DNA of 6,281 nucleotides from NCBI GenBank assembly GCA_937884735.1, contig CAKZYI010000460.1:1-6281 (forward strand). The letters run 5' to 3'. Below are positions 1 through 5,540 of this stretch, one piece after another (the stretch's first letter is position 1; each line of letters opens with the position of its first letter). The DNA comes from an uncultured Pleurocapsa sp. GTDB taxonomy: Bacteria > Cyanobacteriota > Cyanobacteriia > Cyanobacteriales > Xenococcaceae. The position numbers were made by a program, and so were the translations under genes. Under the pieces are notes generated by a model, which saw nothing but the letters and a program-made list of their open reading frames with translations, was not told the origin of the DNA and did not search any database.

Positions 1-735
1 ACCAGCCAATACCAGCATAATATCGTCGGCATGTTCCATATATTCCAAAGAAAAAGTCCCGTAGGTTTTGTCTAATAGTGCAGTCACCTCTTCATCAGTC
101 ATTGCTCTGGCAGTTTCCACATCATATTCAGGCATATGAGCAATATCTTCTCTAATAGTTGCACGATAAGCTTCCCAGTTAGCAATCCCCACTCCAAAGG
201 TAATTTTGATGCTGTGGATTTGGGCAAAACTTTGCGCTGCTACTGCTGCTGCTGCGGTTAATAAGCCAGGAGTCGCACCACAGCCTGTTAAATAAGTAAT
301 TCCTGCTTGTTGCAAGTCCGATTGTAATTCTACTAATTGCTCCACCGCACTGGTACGCTTGAGAGCATCGACCAATACTCCTTTCCATCCAGATGCAATA
401 AACTCTCTGGCTACATCCGCCATAAAGGTATTAGGTAAATTGGGCAAAGCCAAAAAATATCCGTCTACTTGGGAATTACCAATCAGGTCTTTAATACTAT
501 CCCTGCTGAGAACACCGCCTCCAGGCAAATGTCCTACAGAATGTCTGGAATGATAGGTAGAAATTGCCAAATCTATATCAATACCTGTCGAATCGTAAAC
601 ATAACCCTTCTGGTCTGCTGCGGCGACTAAGACCATTTCTCCTTTGGGGTCTAGAATTCTAGCTGCGGCTTGTCCCAAACCACCAAAGCCTAAAACACCG
701 ACACGAATTGGACTGGCTGTTTTGTTTGTAATCAT
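1..735 (-). CDS. saccharopine dehydrogenase-like NAD(P)-binding oxidoreductase (partial, C-terminus beyond left edge)
   Basis: The reading frame is open from an ATG at 735 to the window edge, giving 245 residues without a stop. After a short leader comes a beta strand and a Rossmann dinucleotide-binding loop, VGVLGFGGLGQAAA (GxGxxG at residues 16-21), so it should bind NAD(H) or NADP(H). Further on are LPNLPNTF (about 100-107), VLVDALKRTSAVEQ, TGCGATPGLLTAAAA and FGVGIANWEAYRATIREDI. I recognise this pattern from a conserved cyanobacterial family usually named saccharopine dehydrogenase-like oxidoreductase. The substrate of that family is not known to me, and the name does not show a role in lysine metabolism. 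There is no signal peptide or membrane segment, so it is probably cytosolic. The start is supported by the Rossmann fold beginning 10 residues in. The Shine-Dalgarno is weak (AGAA directly before the ATG). It is divergent from the DUF2997 operon. Family assignment is fairly sure; function is unknown. Confidence 0.85.
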   Translation of the reverse strand, partial: MITNKTASPIRVGVLGFGGLGQAAARILDPKGEMVLVAAADQKGYVYDSTGIDIDLAISTYHSRHSVGHLPGGGVLSRDSIKDLIGNSQVDGYFLALPNLPNTFMADVAREFIASGWKGVLVDALKRTSAVEQLVELQSDLQQAGITYLTGCGATPGLLTAAAAVAAQSFAQIHSIKITFGVGIANWEAYRATIREDIAHMPEYDVETARAMTDEEVTALLDKTYGTFSLEYMEHADDIMLVLAG

Positions 736-804
736 TTCTAGCTTTAACTTCAACACATAACAGATTTTATTATCCGAGCTTGCGGGGGCGATAAAACTAA
801 ATAA

Positions 805-853
805 ATTTAAAATTATCTTTTATTACCGATTATTTCATAGAGTAATTTTAAAT
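805..853. repeat. Perfect 11-bp inverted repeat in the intergenic spacer
   Basis: ATTTAAAATTA at 805-815 is the exact reverse complement of TAATTTTAAAT at 843-853, with a 27-base spacer. The arms are entirely A/T, so a hairpin would be weak and chance is a real possibility in such AT-rich DNA. It lies 70-118 bp upstream of the oxidoreductase start, where a regulator site or 5' leader structure could be. Confidence 0.35.
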
Positions 854-969
854 ACTGTATCTTTTTATTAAAAAAATGTTTTTTACCTTCCCTATTTGCT
901 TGACTCTAAACATATATTACGGAAAACTTAAAATATGTAGCAGTAATCTGAGCATCTACTATTAAATTT

Positions 970-984
970 TGATAAGATTCTCAT
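970..984. promoter_or_regulatory. Possible Fur-like operator upstream of the ferredoxin operon
   Basis: TGATAAGATTCTCAT resembles the classical Fur box: it has the GATAA and GATTCTCAT blocks but lacks one base between them, and the half-sites form only an imperfect palindrome (TGA.AA....TT.TCA). Fur regulation of an iron-sulfur protein operon would make sense, but the site lies about 130 bp upstream of the first start codon and no mapped promoter supports it. Confidence 0.18.
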
Positions 985-1039
985 ACTAATAAAGCAATTG
1001 TTCAAAATATCTATAGCTTGAACGATATAACAAAAAAGC

Positions 1040-1065
1040 ATGGTTCTGTAAACTAACCATATAAG
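1040..1065 (+). promoter_or_regulatory. Small palindrome plus -10-like box before the DUF2997 operon
   Basis: ATGGTT (1040-1045) and AACCAT (1055-1060) are perfect 6-bp inverted arms separated by 9 bases, a spacing compatible with a dimeric regulator. They run directly into TATAAG (1060-1065), a fair -10 match about 50 bp before the chosen start. No TTGACA-like -35 sits at the right distance, so this would be an activator-dependent promoter or chance. Confidence 0.25.
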
Positions 1066-1115
1066 TTTTCAACGCTCGCAGTTGAATGCCAATCAAACGG
1101 TATAGAGCATACTCA

Positions 1116-1325
1116 ATGGAAACATTAGAATTTATTATTTATCACGATGGACGGGTAAAAGAAACTGTGACAGGAATTGTTGGTTCATCTTGTCAAGAGG
1201 TGACAGCGGCAATTGAAGCGCAGTTGGGAGTGGTTGTGGATCAAAAACCAACTTCTGACTATTATGCTCAAAATACAAGTCAATCAAATACTGTAGCTAC
1301 TCAAAGTAACTATAGTGATTGGTGA
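1116..1325 (+). CDS. DUF2997 family small protein
   Basis: This is a 69-residue soluble protein beginning METLEFIIYHDGRVKE. The core, with IVGSSCQEVTAAIEAQLG at residues 21-38, is a beta-hairpin-like start followed by a helix around one cysteine (C26). The last 25 residues are polar (Ser, Thr, Gln, Asn) and probably disordered, ending in W69. The pattern fits DUF2997, small cyanobacterial proteins of unknown biochemistry. An in-frame ATG at 1086 would add 10 residues. I prefer 1116 because the conserved family sequence begins at METLEF and because AGAG at 1104-1107 gives a weak ribosome binding site. It is the first gene of an apparent operon with ycf35 and a ferredoxin, 83 bp upstream of ycf35. 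That context suggests a role with the iron-sulfur protein, which is inference only. Confidence 0.85.
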   Translation: METLEFIIYHDGRVKETVTGIVGSSCQEVTAAIEAQLGVVVDQKPTSDYYAQNTSQSNTVATQSNYSDW

Positions 1326-1357
1326 TACAAAGCGTGCCTAAAGCCTATCGCTTTATC
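1324..1357 (+). promoter_or_regulatory. Alternative hairpins in the DUF2997-ycf35 spacer
   Basis: AAAGCG (1329-1334) can pair with CGCTTT (1349-1354), extended by GAT/ATC across a two-base bulge. Alternatively TAAAGC (1339-1344) can pair with GCTTTA (1350-1355) around a 5-base loop. The two structures compete for the same 3' arm. No U tract follows, so this is not an intrinsic terminator. It could be an mRNA processing or stability element between the first and second genes. Confidence 0.3.
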
Positions 1358-1408
1358 AATAACAGAACATTTTTACCATATTTCTATTTCAATTAACCAA
1401 AGAAACTT

Positions 1409-1795
1409 ATGTCACATTTCAGCAACATTAAAACGAAAATTCGCAATTTAGATTCTTTAAAATCTGCTCTTAATGATCTAGATGTAGATTGGAAAAACGG
1501 GCCAGGAATTGTCAGAGGTTATCAAGGACAAACCCACAAAGCTGATGTAGTAGTAGAGCAAGCTAACGACTACGACTTTGGTTTTAGCTGGAATGGCAGT
1601 GAATACGAATTAGTAGCAGATTTACAATATTGGCAGCAGCCTTTAACCGTTCAGGGCTTTTTACGCCAGGTAACACAACGTTATGCTTATCATACTGTTG
1701 TCAATGAGACTACCAACCAAGGATTTAACATCACCGAACAACAAAATCAAGAAGATGGCTCAATTCGTCTAGTTGTCCAACGCTGGAGTGCCTAA
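1409..1795 (+). CDS. ycf35: Ycf35 / DUF1257 family protein
   Basis: This 128-residue soluble protein begins with the family hallmark MSHFSNIKTKIRNLDSLKSA. Other recognisable blocks are DYDFGFSWN (about 54-62), ELVADLQYWQQP (67-78), VTQRYAYHTV (88-97) and the C-terminal RLVVQRW (120-126). They match Ycf35 (DUF1257), encoded in cyanobacteria and in some algal plastid genomes. No catalytic motif, cysteine cluster, signal peptide or membrane segment is visible. The many aromatic residues suggest a compact alpha/beta fold. I do not know an established molecular function. Its stop codon overlaps the ferredoxin start (TAATG), which points to translational coupling and a shared role. The start is fixed by the family N-terminus; only a weak purine stretch (AAAGAAA) precedes it. 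Length is normal for the family. Confidence 0.92.
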   Translation: MSHFSNIKTKIRNLDSLKSALNDLDVDWKNGPGIVRGYQGQTHKADVVVEQANDYDFGFSWNGSEYELVADLQYWQQPLTVQGFLRQVTQRYAYHTVVNETTNQGFNITEQQNQEDGSIRLVVQRWSA

Positions 1796-2211
1796 TGTCC
1801 GATTTTTCTCCCTCTCCAAAAAATGGCTCAGAGCCAGAGTTGGGTGGTATGTTACGAAATATCGCTGAAAGAACTGGATTTGAGCCAGAGTTGGGTGGAG
1901 TATGGCGACAAAAAGGTGTATACGTAGACGAAAATATTTGTATTGGCTGTAAAAACTGCGCTCATGTTGCAGCCAACACCTTTTATATAGAGCCAGAACA
2001 TGGTCGAGCGAGGGTATTTAATCAAGATGGAGATACAGAAGAGCTAATTGAAGAAGCAAGGGATACCTGTCCAGTAAACTGCATCCACTGGCTTGATTAC
2101 ACCGAACTCAAACAAATGGAAGAAGATCGTAAATATCAGGTTATTCAAAGCTTGGCAATCCCTCCCAATATGAGAAAATCTTCCACTAGAAAAAGAAGAA
2201 AATCTAAATAA
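1795..2211 (+). CDS. single-cluster [4Fe-4S] ferredoxin
   Basis: This is a 138-residue cytosolic protein. The iron-sulfur domain spans about residues 41-102: CIGCKNC supplies C49, C52 and C55, and TCPVNC supplies C92 as the usual fourth ligand followed by proline. C96 is an extra cysteine. One CxxCxxC plus one CP means a single [4Fe-4S] cluster rather than the two of a classical 8Fe ferredoxin. Before the domain, EPELGG occurs twice (13-18 and 30-35), a duplicated segment of unknown role. After it come the helical ELKQMEEDRKYQVI and a strongly basic tail (R127-K138, eight Lys/Arg in twelve). It presumably transfers electrons; the partner is unknown. The ATG overlaps the ycf35 stop by one base, so the two should be co-translated. 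The domain resembles, from memory, the ferredoxin-like domain of some plant chloroplast J-domain proteins. Confidence 0.93.
   Translation: MSDFSPSPKNGSEPELGGMLRNIAERTGFEPELGGVWRQKGVYVDENICIGCKNCAHVAANTFYIEPEHGRARVFNQDGDTEELIEEARDTCPVNCIHWLDYTELKQMEEDRKYQVIQSLAIPPNMRKSSTRKRRKSK
1831..1898 (+). repeat. 17-bp direct repeat inside the ferredoxin gene
   Basis: GAGCCAGAGTTGGGTGG occurs identically at 1831-1847 and 1882-1898. The offset is 51 bp, exactly 17 codons, so both copies encode EPELGG in frame. Identity down to third positions suggests either a recent tandem duplication or homogenisation. Removal of one unit by slippage would leave the frame intact. Confidence 0.9.
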
Positions 2212-2242
2212 TTTCCACAATCTTAAATGTTCATAATCAATT

Positions 2243-2279
2243 CCCTGGTTAATATCGATTAATTGGGGTTATTTTATTT
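2243..2279 (+). terminator. Intrinsic terminator of the DUF2997-ycf35-ferredoxin operon
   Basis: CCCTGGTTAAT (2243-2253) and ATTAATTGGGG (2258-2268) form an 11-bp stem with loop ATCG, followed by a U-rich tract (TTATTTTATTT). Three pairs near the base are G-U wobbles, so the stem forms only in + strand RNA. On the - strand these become A-C mismatches. It therefore stops the ferredoxin operon and not sasA. Its U tract overlaps the last bases of the convergent sasA gene. Confidence 0.75.
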
Positions 2280-3455
2280 GTAAACAAGCAAGGTAAATTG
2301 AAAACAACTTCCTTCTCCAGGAGAACTTTCTACCCAAATTTGACCGTAGTGAGCGCAGACAATCTGCTGACACATAGCCAATCCTATCCCATAACCTTCC
2401 TCGGCGCGGTCGCGTTTAAGACGAAAATTGTCTTCAAAAATTCTTTCTCTCTTTTCAGGAGGAATACCTAGCCCAGTATCACAGATACTTACCTGAACTT
2501 TCTGATTGGTACGATGCAACACAGAAAGAGAAATTTTTCCTTCTTTCGGGGTGTATTTGATTGCGTTATCAATCAAATTACTGATTAGTTGTCGAATTAA
2601 TTCTTCATCAGCATATACATCAGGAATATCTTGAGGGATATCTTTTTGAAAAGTCATTGATTTCTGCTTTAGTCGAGAATCAAACTGAGCTATGATGTCC
2701 TGACATAAAGGTTGCAAGCTCATAACCGATGGCTTGACCTGTAGTTTGGCATCAACCCCTTGAGAATTTTGTAGAAGATCCCCAATCATGCGCTCCATAA
2801 TGCCAAACTGATTTTTTGCCTGTTGAAAAAGTTTTTGCTTGAGAGATTTTAATTTAAGTTCGTCTATTTTCTTGTTTTTTTCCGATAGTTCAATAGTCTC
2901 TAACGCCATTGAAGCTGCGGTCAAAGGTGTTCGTAAATCGTGAGCCAACATCGCCAAAATTTGGTCTTTAAAGCGCAATTGAGCCTTTAATTGCTCTTTG
3001 TCTTGCTTCAAACTAAATATTTCGTCAGATAACTTAATTTTTTCAGCATAATTGGCTTCCTGCTCTAAGCTTACGCCCTCAAAGTTCCCTACCAATTTTT
3101 CTTCAGAATTGATGCTGTTTGACTGGTCTTGAATTTCTTGCCATCGAGGCCACCATTTTTCTAGCTGCTCGATTAAATTACTACCAGCCAGGGTCTGCTT
3201 TCTACCTGGAGATATTTTAACCAAAGCAGGAGTAGCTACAAGTTTCAAATACTCAACCAAATGAGGCTGCTTTTCTATTTCAATTACCCCTAAATTAAAA
3301 GAGTAGCTAGATTGAAGATTTTTCAAATAATCTTGAACTTGCTTGACTTGCTTCTCTGAAGAAGGACGATTGTCGATAAATAATAATAGTTGAAGCAATA
3401 CTTTTTCTGTATTGTTTTGGCGAGGATCGGGATACTGCTCATTAAATTGCAACAC
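2274..3455 (-). CDS. sasA: Circadian sensor histidine kinase SasA
   Basis: At 393 residues it is close to the 387 of the Synechococcus elongatus protein. Residues about 20-107 form the KaiB-like thioredoxin-fold domain (LLQLLLFIDNRPSSEKQV, QPHLVEYLKLVATPALVKI), which binds KaiC. A polar linker and coiled coil (about 130-165) lead to the H-box AMLAHDLRTPLTAA, with phosphorylated histidine H172. The ATPase domain has the N-box NLIDNAIKYTP (293-303), G1 DTGLG (326-330) and G2 GYGIGL (354-359), so all catalytic motifs are present. No membrane segment is seen, so it is cytosolic. In the family, KaiC-stimulated autophosphorylation passes phosphate to the response regulator RpaA, which controls clock output. 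The start is GTG at 3455: an in-frame TAA lies just upstream, no in-frame ATG occurs before residue 169, and the adjacent TTG is the only close alternative. A weak AGG lies 12 bases upstream. No rpaA or kai gene is in the window. Confidence 0.95.
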   Translation of the reverse strand: MLQFNEQYPDPRQNNTEKVLLQLLLFIDNRPSSEKQVKQVQDYLKNLQSSYSFNLGVIEIEKQPHLVEYLKLVATPALVKISPGRKQTLAGSNLIEQLEKWWPRWQEIQDQSNSINSEEKLVGNFEGVSLEQEANYAEKIKLSDEIFSLKQDKEQLKAQLRFKDQILAMLAHDLRTPLTAASMALETIELSEKNKKIDELKLKSLKQKLFQQAKNQFGIMERMIGDLLQNSQGVDAKLQVKPSVMSLQPLCQDIIAQFDSRLKQKSMTFQKDIPQDIPDVYADEELIRQLISNLIDNAIKYTPKEGKISLSVLHRTNQKVQVSICDTGLGIPPEKRERIFEDNFRLKRDRAEEGYGIGLAMCQQIVCAHYGQIWVESSPGEGSCFQFTLLVYK

Positions 3456-3503
3456 TATATATAGATACCTAGCAGATTCAACAAAAGCATTTTACAACTT
3501 TAG

Positions 3504-3533
3504 AATATAAAGTAAGACAGCAACTATACTCAA
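3504..3533 (-). promoter_or_regulatory. Possible sasA promoter
   Basis: On the - strand, TTGAGT (3533-3528) and TATATT (3509-3504) are separated by 18 bp, a plausible sigma-70 type pair about 50 bp upstream of the GTG start. In such AT-rich DNA a match of this quality can arise by chance. No equally good pair was found for the divergent GH57 gene; the nearest is TTGCCT (3687-3692) with CATAAA (3711-3716). Confidence 0.3.
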
Positions 3534-3738
3534 CTATTTTTTGATTTTTACGCGGCAGGTAATATTACTATTGAGCAAAGGTGAAAAGCTCAGTGTAGCC
3601 TACTAAAAGCCACTATCAAAAAGCATTTTTTTGTTAGCTAAACTTTCTCAGAATACATTATTAAGATATCATAAAATTTACCCAGATTGCCTTAGTTCCT
3701 TAATTCAGGTCATAAAAAATTTTTAGATATATTACATC

Positions 3739-5328
3739 ATGGCTCTTGGTTATCTTGCCCTTGTCTTACACGCTCATCTACCTTTCGTCCGACATCCAGA
3801 AAGTGATTTTGTTCTAGAAGAAGAATGGTTGTTTGAAGCCATTACTGAAACTTATGTTCCCTTGCTCCAGGTATTTGAAAACTTGAAGCGGGATGGAATT
3901 GATTTTAAAATGACTATGAGCATGACACCTCCTTTGGTGTCTATGCTGCGGGATGAATTGTTACAAGACCGCTATGACGCTCATCTTGCCCAACTACAAG
4001 AATTAATCGATAAAGAAATAGATCGCCATCAGCATAACGGACATATGCTTTATTTGGCAGAGTACTATGCTAATTCTTTTCGTCAAATTCGTCAGACTTG
4101 GGAAGGATACGATCGCGATTTAGTATTAGCCTTTAAACAATTTCTTGATAGTGGCAACCTAGATATTATTACCTGCGGTGCTACCCATGGGTATCTTCCT
4201 TTAATGAAGATGTATCCCCAGGCTGTATGGTCGCAGATTAAAGTAGCGACGGAACACTATGAAGAAAACTTTGGTCGTCCCCCAAAAGGCATTTGGTTGC
4301 CAGAATGTGCCTACTATGAAGGTGTAGAAAGAATGCTAGCTGATGCTGGCTTGCGTTACTTTTTAACCGATGGACATGGTATTCTCTATGCTCGTCCTCG
4401 CCCTCGCTATGGCTCTTACGCGCCGATTTATACTGAAACAGGAGTTGCTGCTTTTGGACGCGACCATGAATCTTCTCAACAGGTTTGGTCTTCTAAAGTG
4501 GGATACCCTGGCGCGATAGAATACCGCGAATTTTACAAAGATTTGGGATGGGAGGCTGAGTATGAATATATCAAGCCCTACATAATGCCCAACGGTCAGC
4601 GTAAAAATACAGGAATCAAGTATCACAAAATCAGCAGTCGCGATGGTGGCTTATCAGAAAAAGGTCTGTACGATCCTTATTGGGCAAGAGAAAAAGCAGC
4701 AGAACATGCTGGTAACTTTATGTACAACCGAGGGCAGCAAATTCAAAATTTGAACGGAATGTTGCAACGCCCGCCAATTGTTGTCTCTCCTTATGATGCA
4801 GAATTATTTGGTCATTGGTGGTATGAAGGACCTCAATTTATTGATTTTCTATTCCGTAAGAGTTGGTACGACCAAAGTACCTATGATATGACTCACTTGT
4901 CTGAGTATCTTCAACAACAACCCACTCAACAGGTATGTCGTCCTTCCCAATCTAGTTGGGGTTATAAAGGATTTCATGAGTATTGGTTAAATGATACAAA
5001 CGCTTGGATTTATCCTCATCTGCACAAAGCAGCAGAGAGAATGATCAAGCTGGCAAATCGTGAACCCGCTGATGAATTGGAGTGGCGTGCTTTAAATCAG
5101 GCTGCAAGAGAAGTTTTACTGGCACAGTCTTCTGATTGGGCATTTATTATGCGTACTGGTACGATGGTGCCCTATGCTATTCGCCGAACGCGATCGCATT
5201 TACTCCGCTTTAATAAAATCTATGATGATATTTTGATTGGAAAAATAGATTCTGGCTGGTTGGAAAAAGTTGAAGCAATTGACAATATTTTCCCCAATAT
5301 TAATTATAGAACCTATAGAACAGCTTAG
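3739..5328 (+). CDS. GH57 family 1,4-alpha-glucan branching-type enzyme (DUF1957 C-terminal domain)
   Basis: This 529-residue protein has the GH57 motifs in order: HAHLPFVRHP (11-20), ITCGATHGYLPL (144-155), WLPECAYYEG (186-195) with the expected nucleophile E189, and YDAELFGHWWYEG (352-364) with the expected acid/base D353. Both residues sit almost exactly where they do in characterised bacterial and archaeal GH57 branching enzymes (E183/E184 and D353/D354). The C-terminal third (about 400-527, with SSWGYKGFHEYWLN and DWAFIMRTGTMVPYA) matches the DUF1957-type helical domain. It should cleave alpha-1,4 glucan and re-form alpha-1,6 branches, acting on glycogen in the cytosol; a 4-alpha-glucanotransferase or amylase activity cannot be excluded by motif alone. 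No signal peptide is present. No clear Shine-Dalgarno precedes the ATG, which is placed by the conserved MALGYLALVLHAHLPF start. It is divergent from sasA. A terminator lies about 165 bp after the stop. Confidence 0.92.
   Translation: MALGYLALVLHAHLPFVRHPESDFVLEEEWLFEAITETYVPLLQVFENLKRDGIDFKMTMSMTPPLVSMLRDELLQDRYDAHLAQLQELIDKEIDRHQHNGHMLYLAEYYANSFRQIRQTWEGYDRDLVLAFKQFLDSGNLDIITCGATHGYLPLMKMYPQAVWSQIKVATEHYEENFGRPPKGIWLPECAYYEGVERMLADAGLRYFLTDGHGILYARPRPRYGSYAPIYTETGVAAFGRDHESSQQVWSSKVGYPGAIEYREFYKDLGWEAEYEYIKPYIMPNGQRKNTGIKYHKISSRDGGLSEKGLYDPYWAREKAAEHAGNFMYNRGQQIQNLNGMLQRPPIVVSPYDAELFGHWWYEGPQFIDFLFRKSWYDQSTYDMTHLSEYLQQQPTQQVCRPSQSSWGYKGFHEYWLNDTNAWIYPHLHKAAERMIKLANREPADELEWRALNQAAREVLLAQSSDWAFIMRTGTMVPYAIRRTRSHLLRFNKIYDDILIGKIDSGWLEKVEAIDNIFPNINYRTYRTA
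5190..5197. repeat. HIP1 octamer GCGATCGC
   Basis: This is one copy of the highly iterated palindrome that is over-represented in many cyanobacterial genomes, here within the GH57 gene. Near misses occur at about 4110 (ACGATCGC) and 5669 (GCGATCGA). It supports the cyanobacterial assignment and says nothing about local gene function. Confidence 0.85.
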
Positions 5329-5382
5329 AAAATCAGCAACGACAAAATTCAGTAATTGAGTTTTATTGACACAAATATAGCA

Positions 5383-5482
5383 ATACGTATCAAAGTTAGG
5401 ACACTTAGAAAAATTGCTACTTGCTACTTGCTACTTGCGAACTAATAACTTTTGTACTGTCCTAATCTAAGTTGGTACGTAT
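5383..5482. mobile_element. MITE-like imperfect inverted-repeat element
   Basis: The left arm (5383-5403) begins ATACGTATCAA and ends TTAGGACA. The right arm (5458-5482), read in reverse complement, begins ATACGTACCAA and ends TTAGGACA. The arms match at both ends, with a 4-base gap and a few mismatches between. The 54-base centre holds TTGCTAC heptamers. At 100 bp with no coding capacity, it looks like a miniature inverted-repeat element or a dispersed structured repeat. No clear target-site duplication is visible. It sits between the GH57 stop and the GH57 terminator, so it is probably transcribed and would fold into a long hairpin in the 3' UTR. Confidence 0.5.
5414..5438. repeat. TTGCTAC heptamer tandem repeat (3.6 copies)
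   Basis: Three perfect TTGCTAC units (5414-5420, 5421-5427, 5428-5434) are followed by a partial TTGC. Short tandemly repeated heptamers are known in intergenic DNA of many cyanobacteria. This one lies in the loop of the inverted-repeat element and is non-coding. Copy number is likely to vary between strains through slippage. Confidence 0.9.
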
Positions 5483-5491
5483 ATGTAATCG

Positions 5492-5533
5492 ATCCCTGAC
5501 CAGAAGCGTATATCTGGTTGAGGGATATTTTTT
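5492..5533 (+). terminator. Intrinsic terminator of the GH57 gene
   Basis: ATCCCTGACCAGA (5492-5504) pairs with TCTGGTTGAGGGAT (5513-5526) to give a stem of about 13 bp with one bulged A and two G-U pairs around an 8-base loop, followed by A and six T (5528-5533). The T run is only on the + side, so it terminates rightward transcripts before they enter the convergent lspA, whose stop codon lies 8 bp beyond. Confidence 0.85.
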
Positions 5534-5540
5534 AATTATT

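Larger units (their letters stand above)
736..1115. other. AT-rich divergent intergenic region, no gene seen
   Basis: This 380-bp spacer separates two divergent genes and must hold both promoters. I see no convincing coding frame, tRNA or intrinsic terminator. It is very AT-rich apart from a short G-run near 784-788. It contains an 11-bp inverted repeat (805-853), a Fur-like site (970-984) and a small palindrome followed by a possible -10 box (1040-1065), each listed separately. No good -35/-10 pair could be assigned for either direction. Confidence 0.7.

Noticed and set aside
238..256. GCT/CTG triplet run
   Set aside because: It simply encodes a conserved alanine stretch (TAAAAV) of the oxidoreductase.
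179..388. 69-codon open frame on the - strand
   Set aside because: It is in another frame of the oxidoreductase gene, low in complexity, and has no family resemblance.
359..553. 64-codon open frame on the + strand
   Set aside because: It lies antisense inside the oxidoreductase gene, whose - strand translation matches a known family throughout.
1086..1115. Upstream ATG extending the DUF2997 protein by 10 residues
   Set aside because: The added residues do not fit the family start METLEF; the downstream ATG has an AGAG at usable distance.
3612..3640. A-run and T-run (AAAAAGCATTTTTTT) as a terminator
   Set aside because: It gives only about 5 A-T pairs with no G/C stem and lies in a divergent spacer where no transcript needs to end.
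4363..4626. 87-codon open frame on the - strand
   Set aside because: It is antisense to the core of the GH57 gene and reads like reverse-frame translation.
5344..5364. Hairpin AAAATTC/GAGTTTT just after the GH57 stop as a terminator
   Set aside because: The stem is short and A/T-rich with no following T run; the structure at 5492-5533 is far stronger.
5414..5438. Tandem heptamers as a CRISPR-like array
   Set aside because: Units are only 7 bp, directly adjacent without spacers, and no cas gene is nearby.
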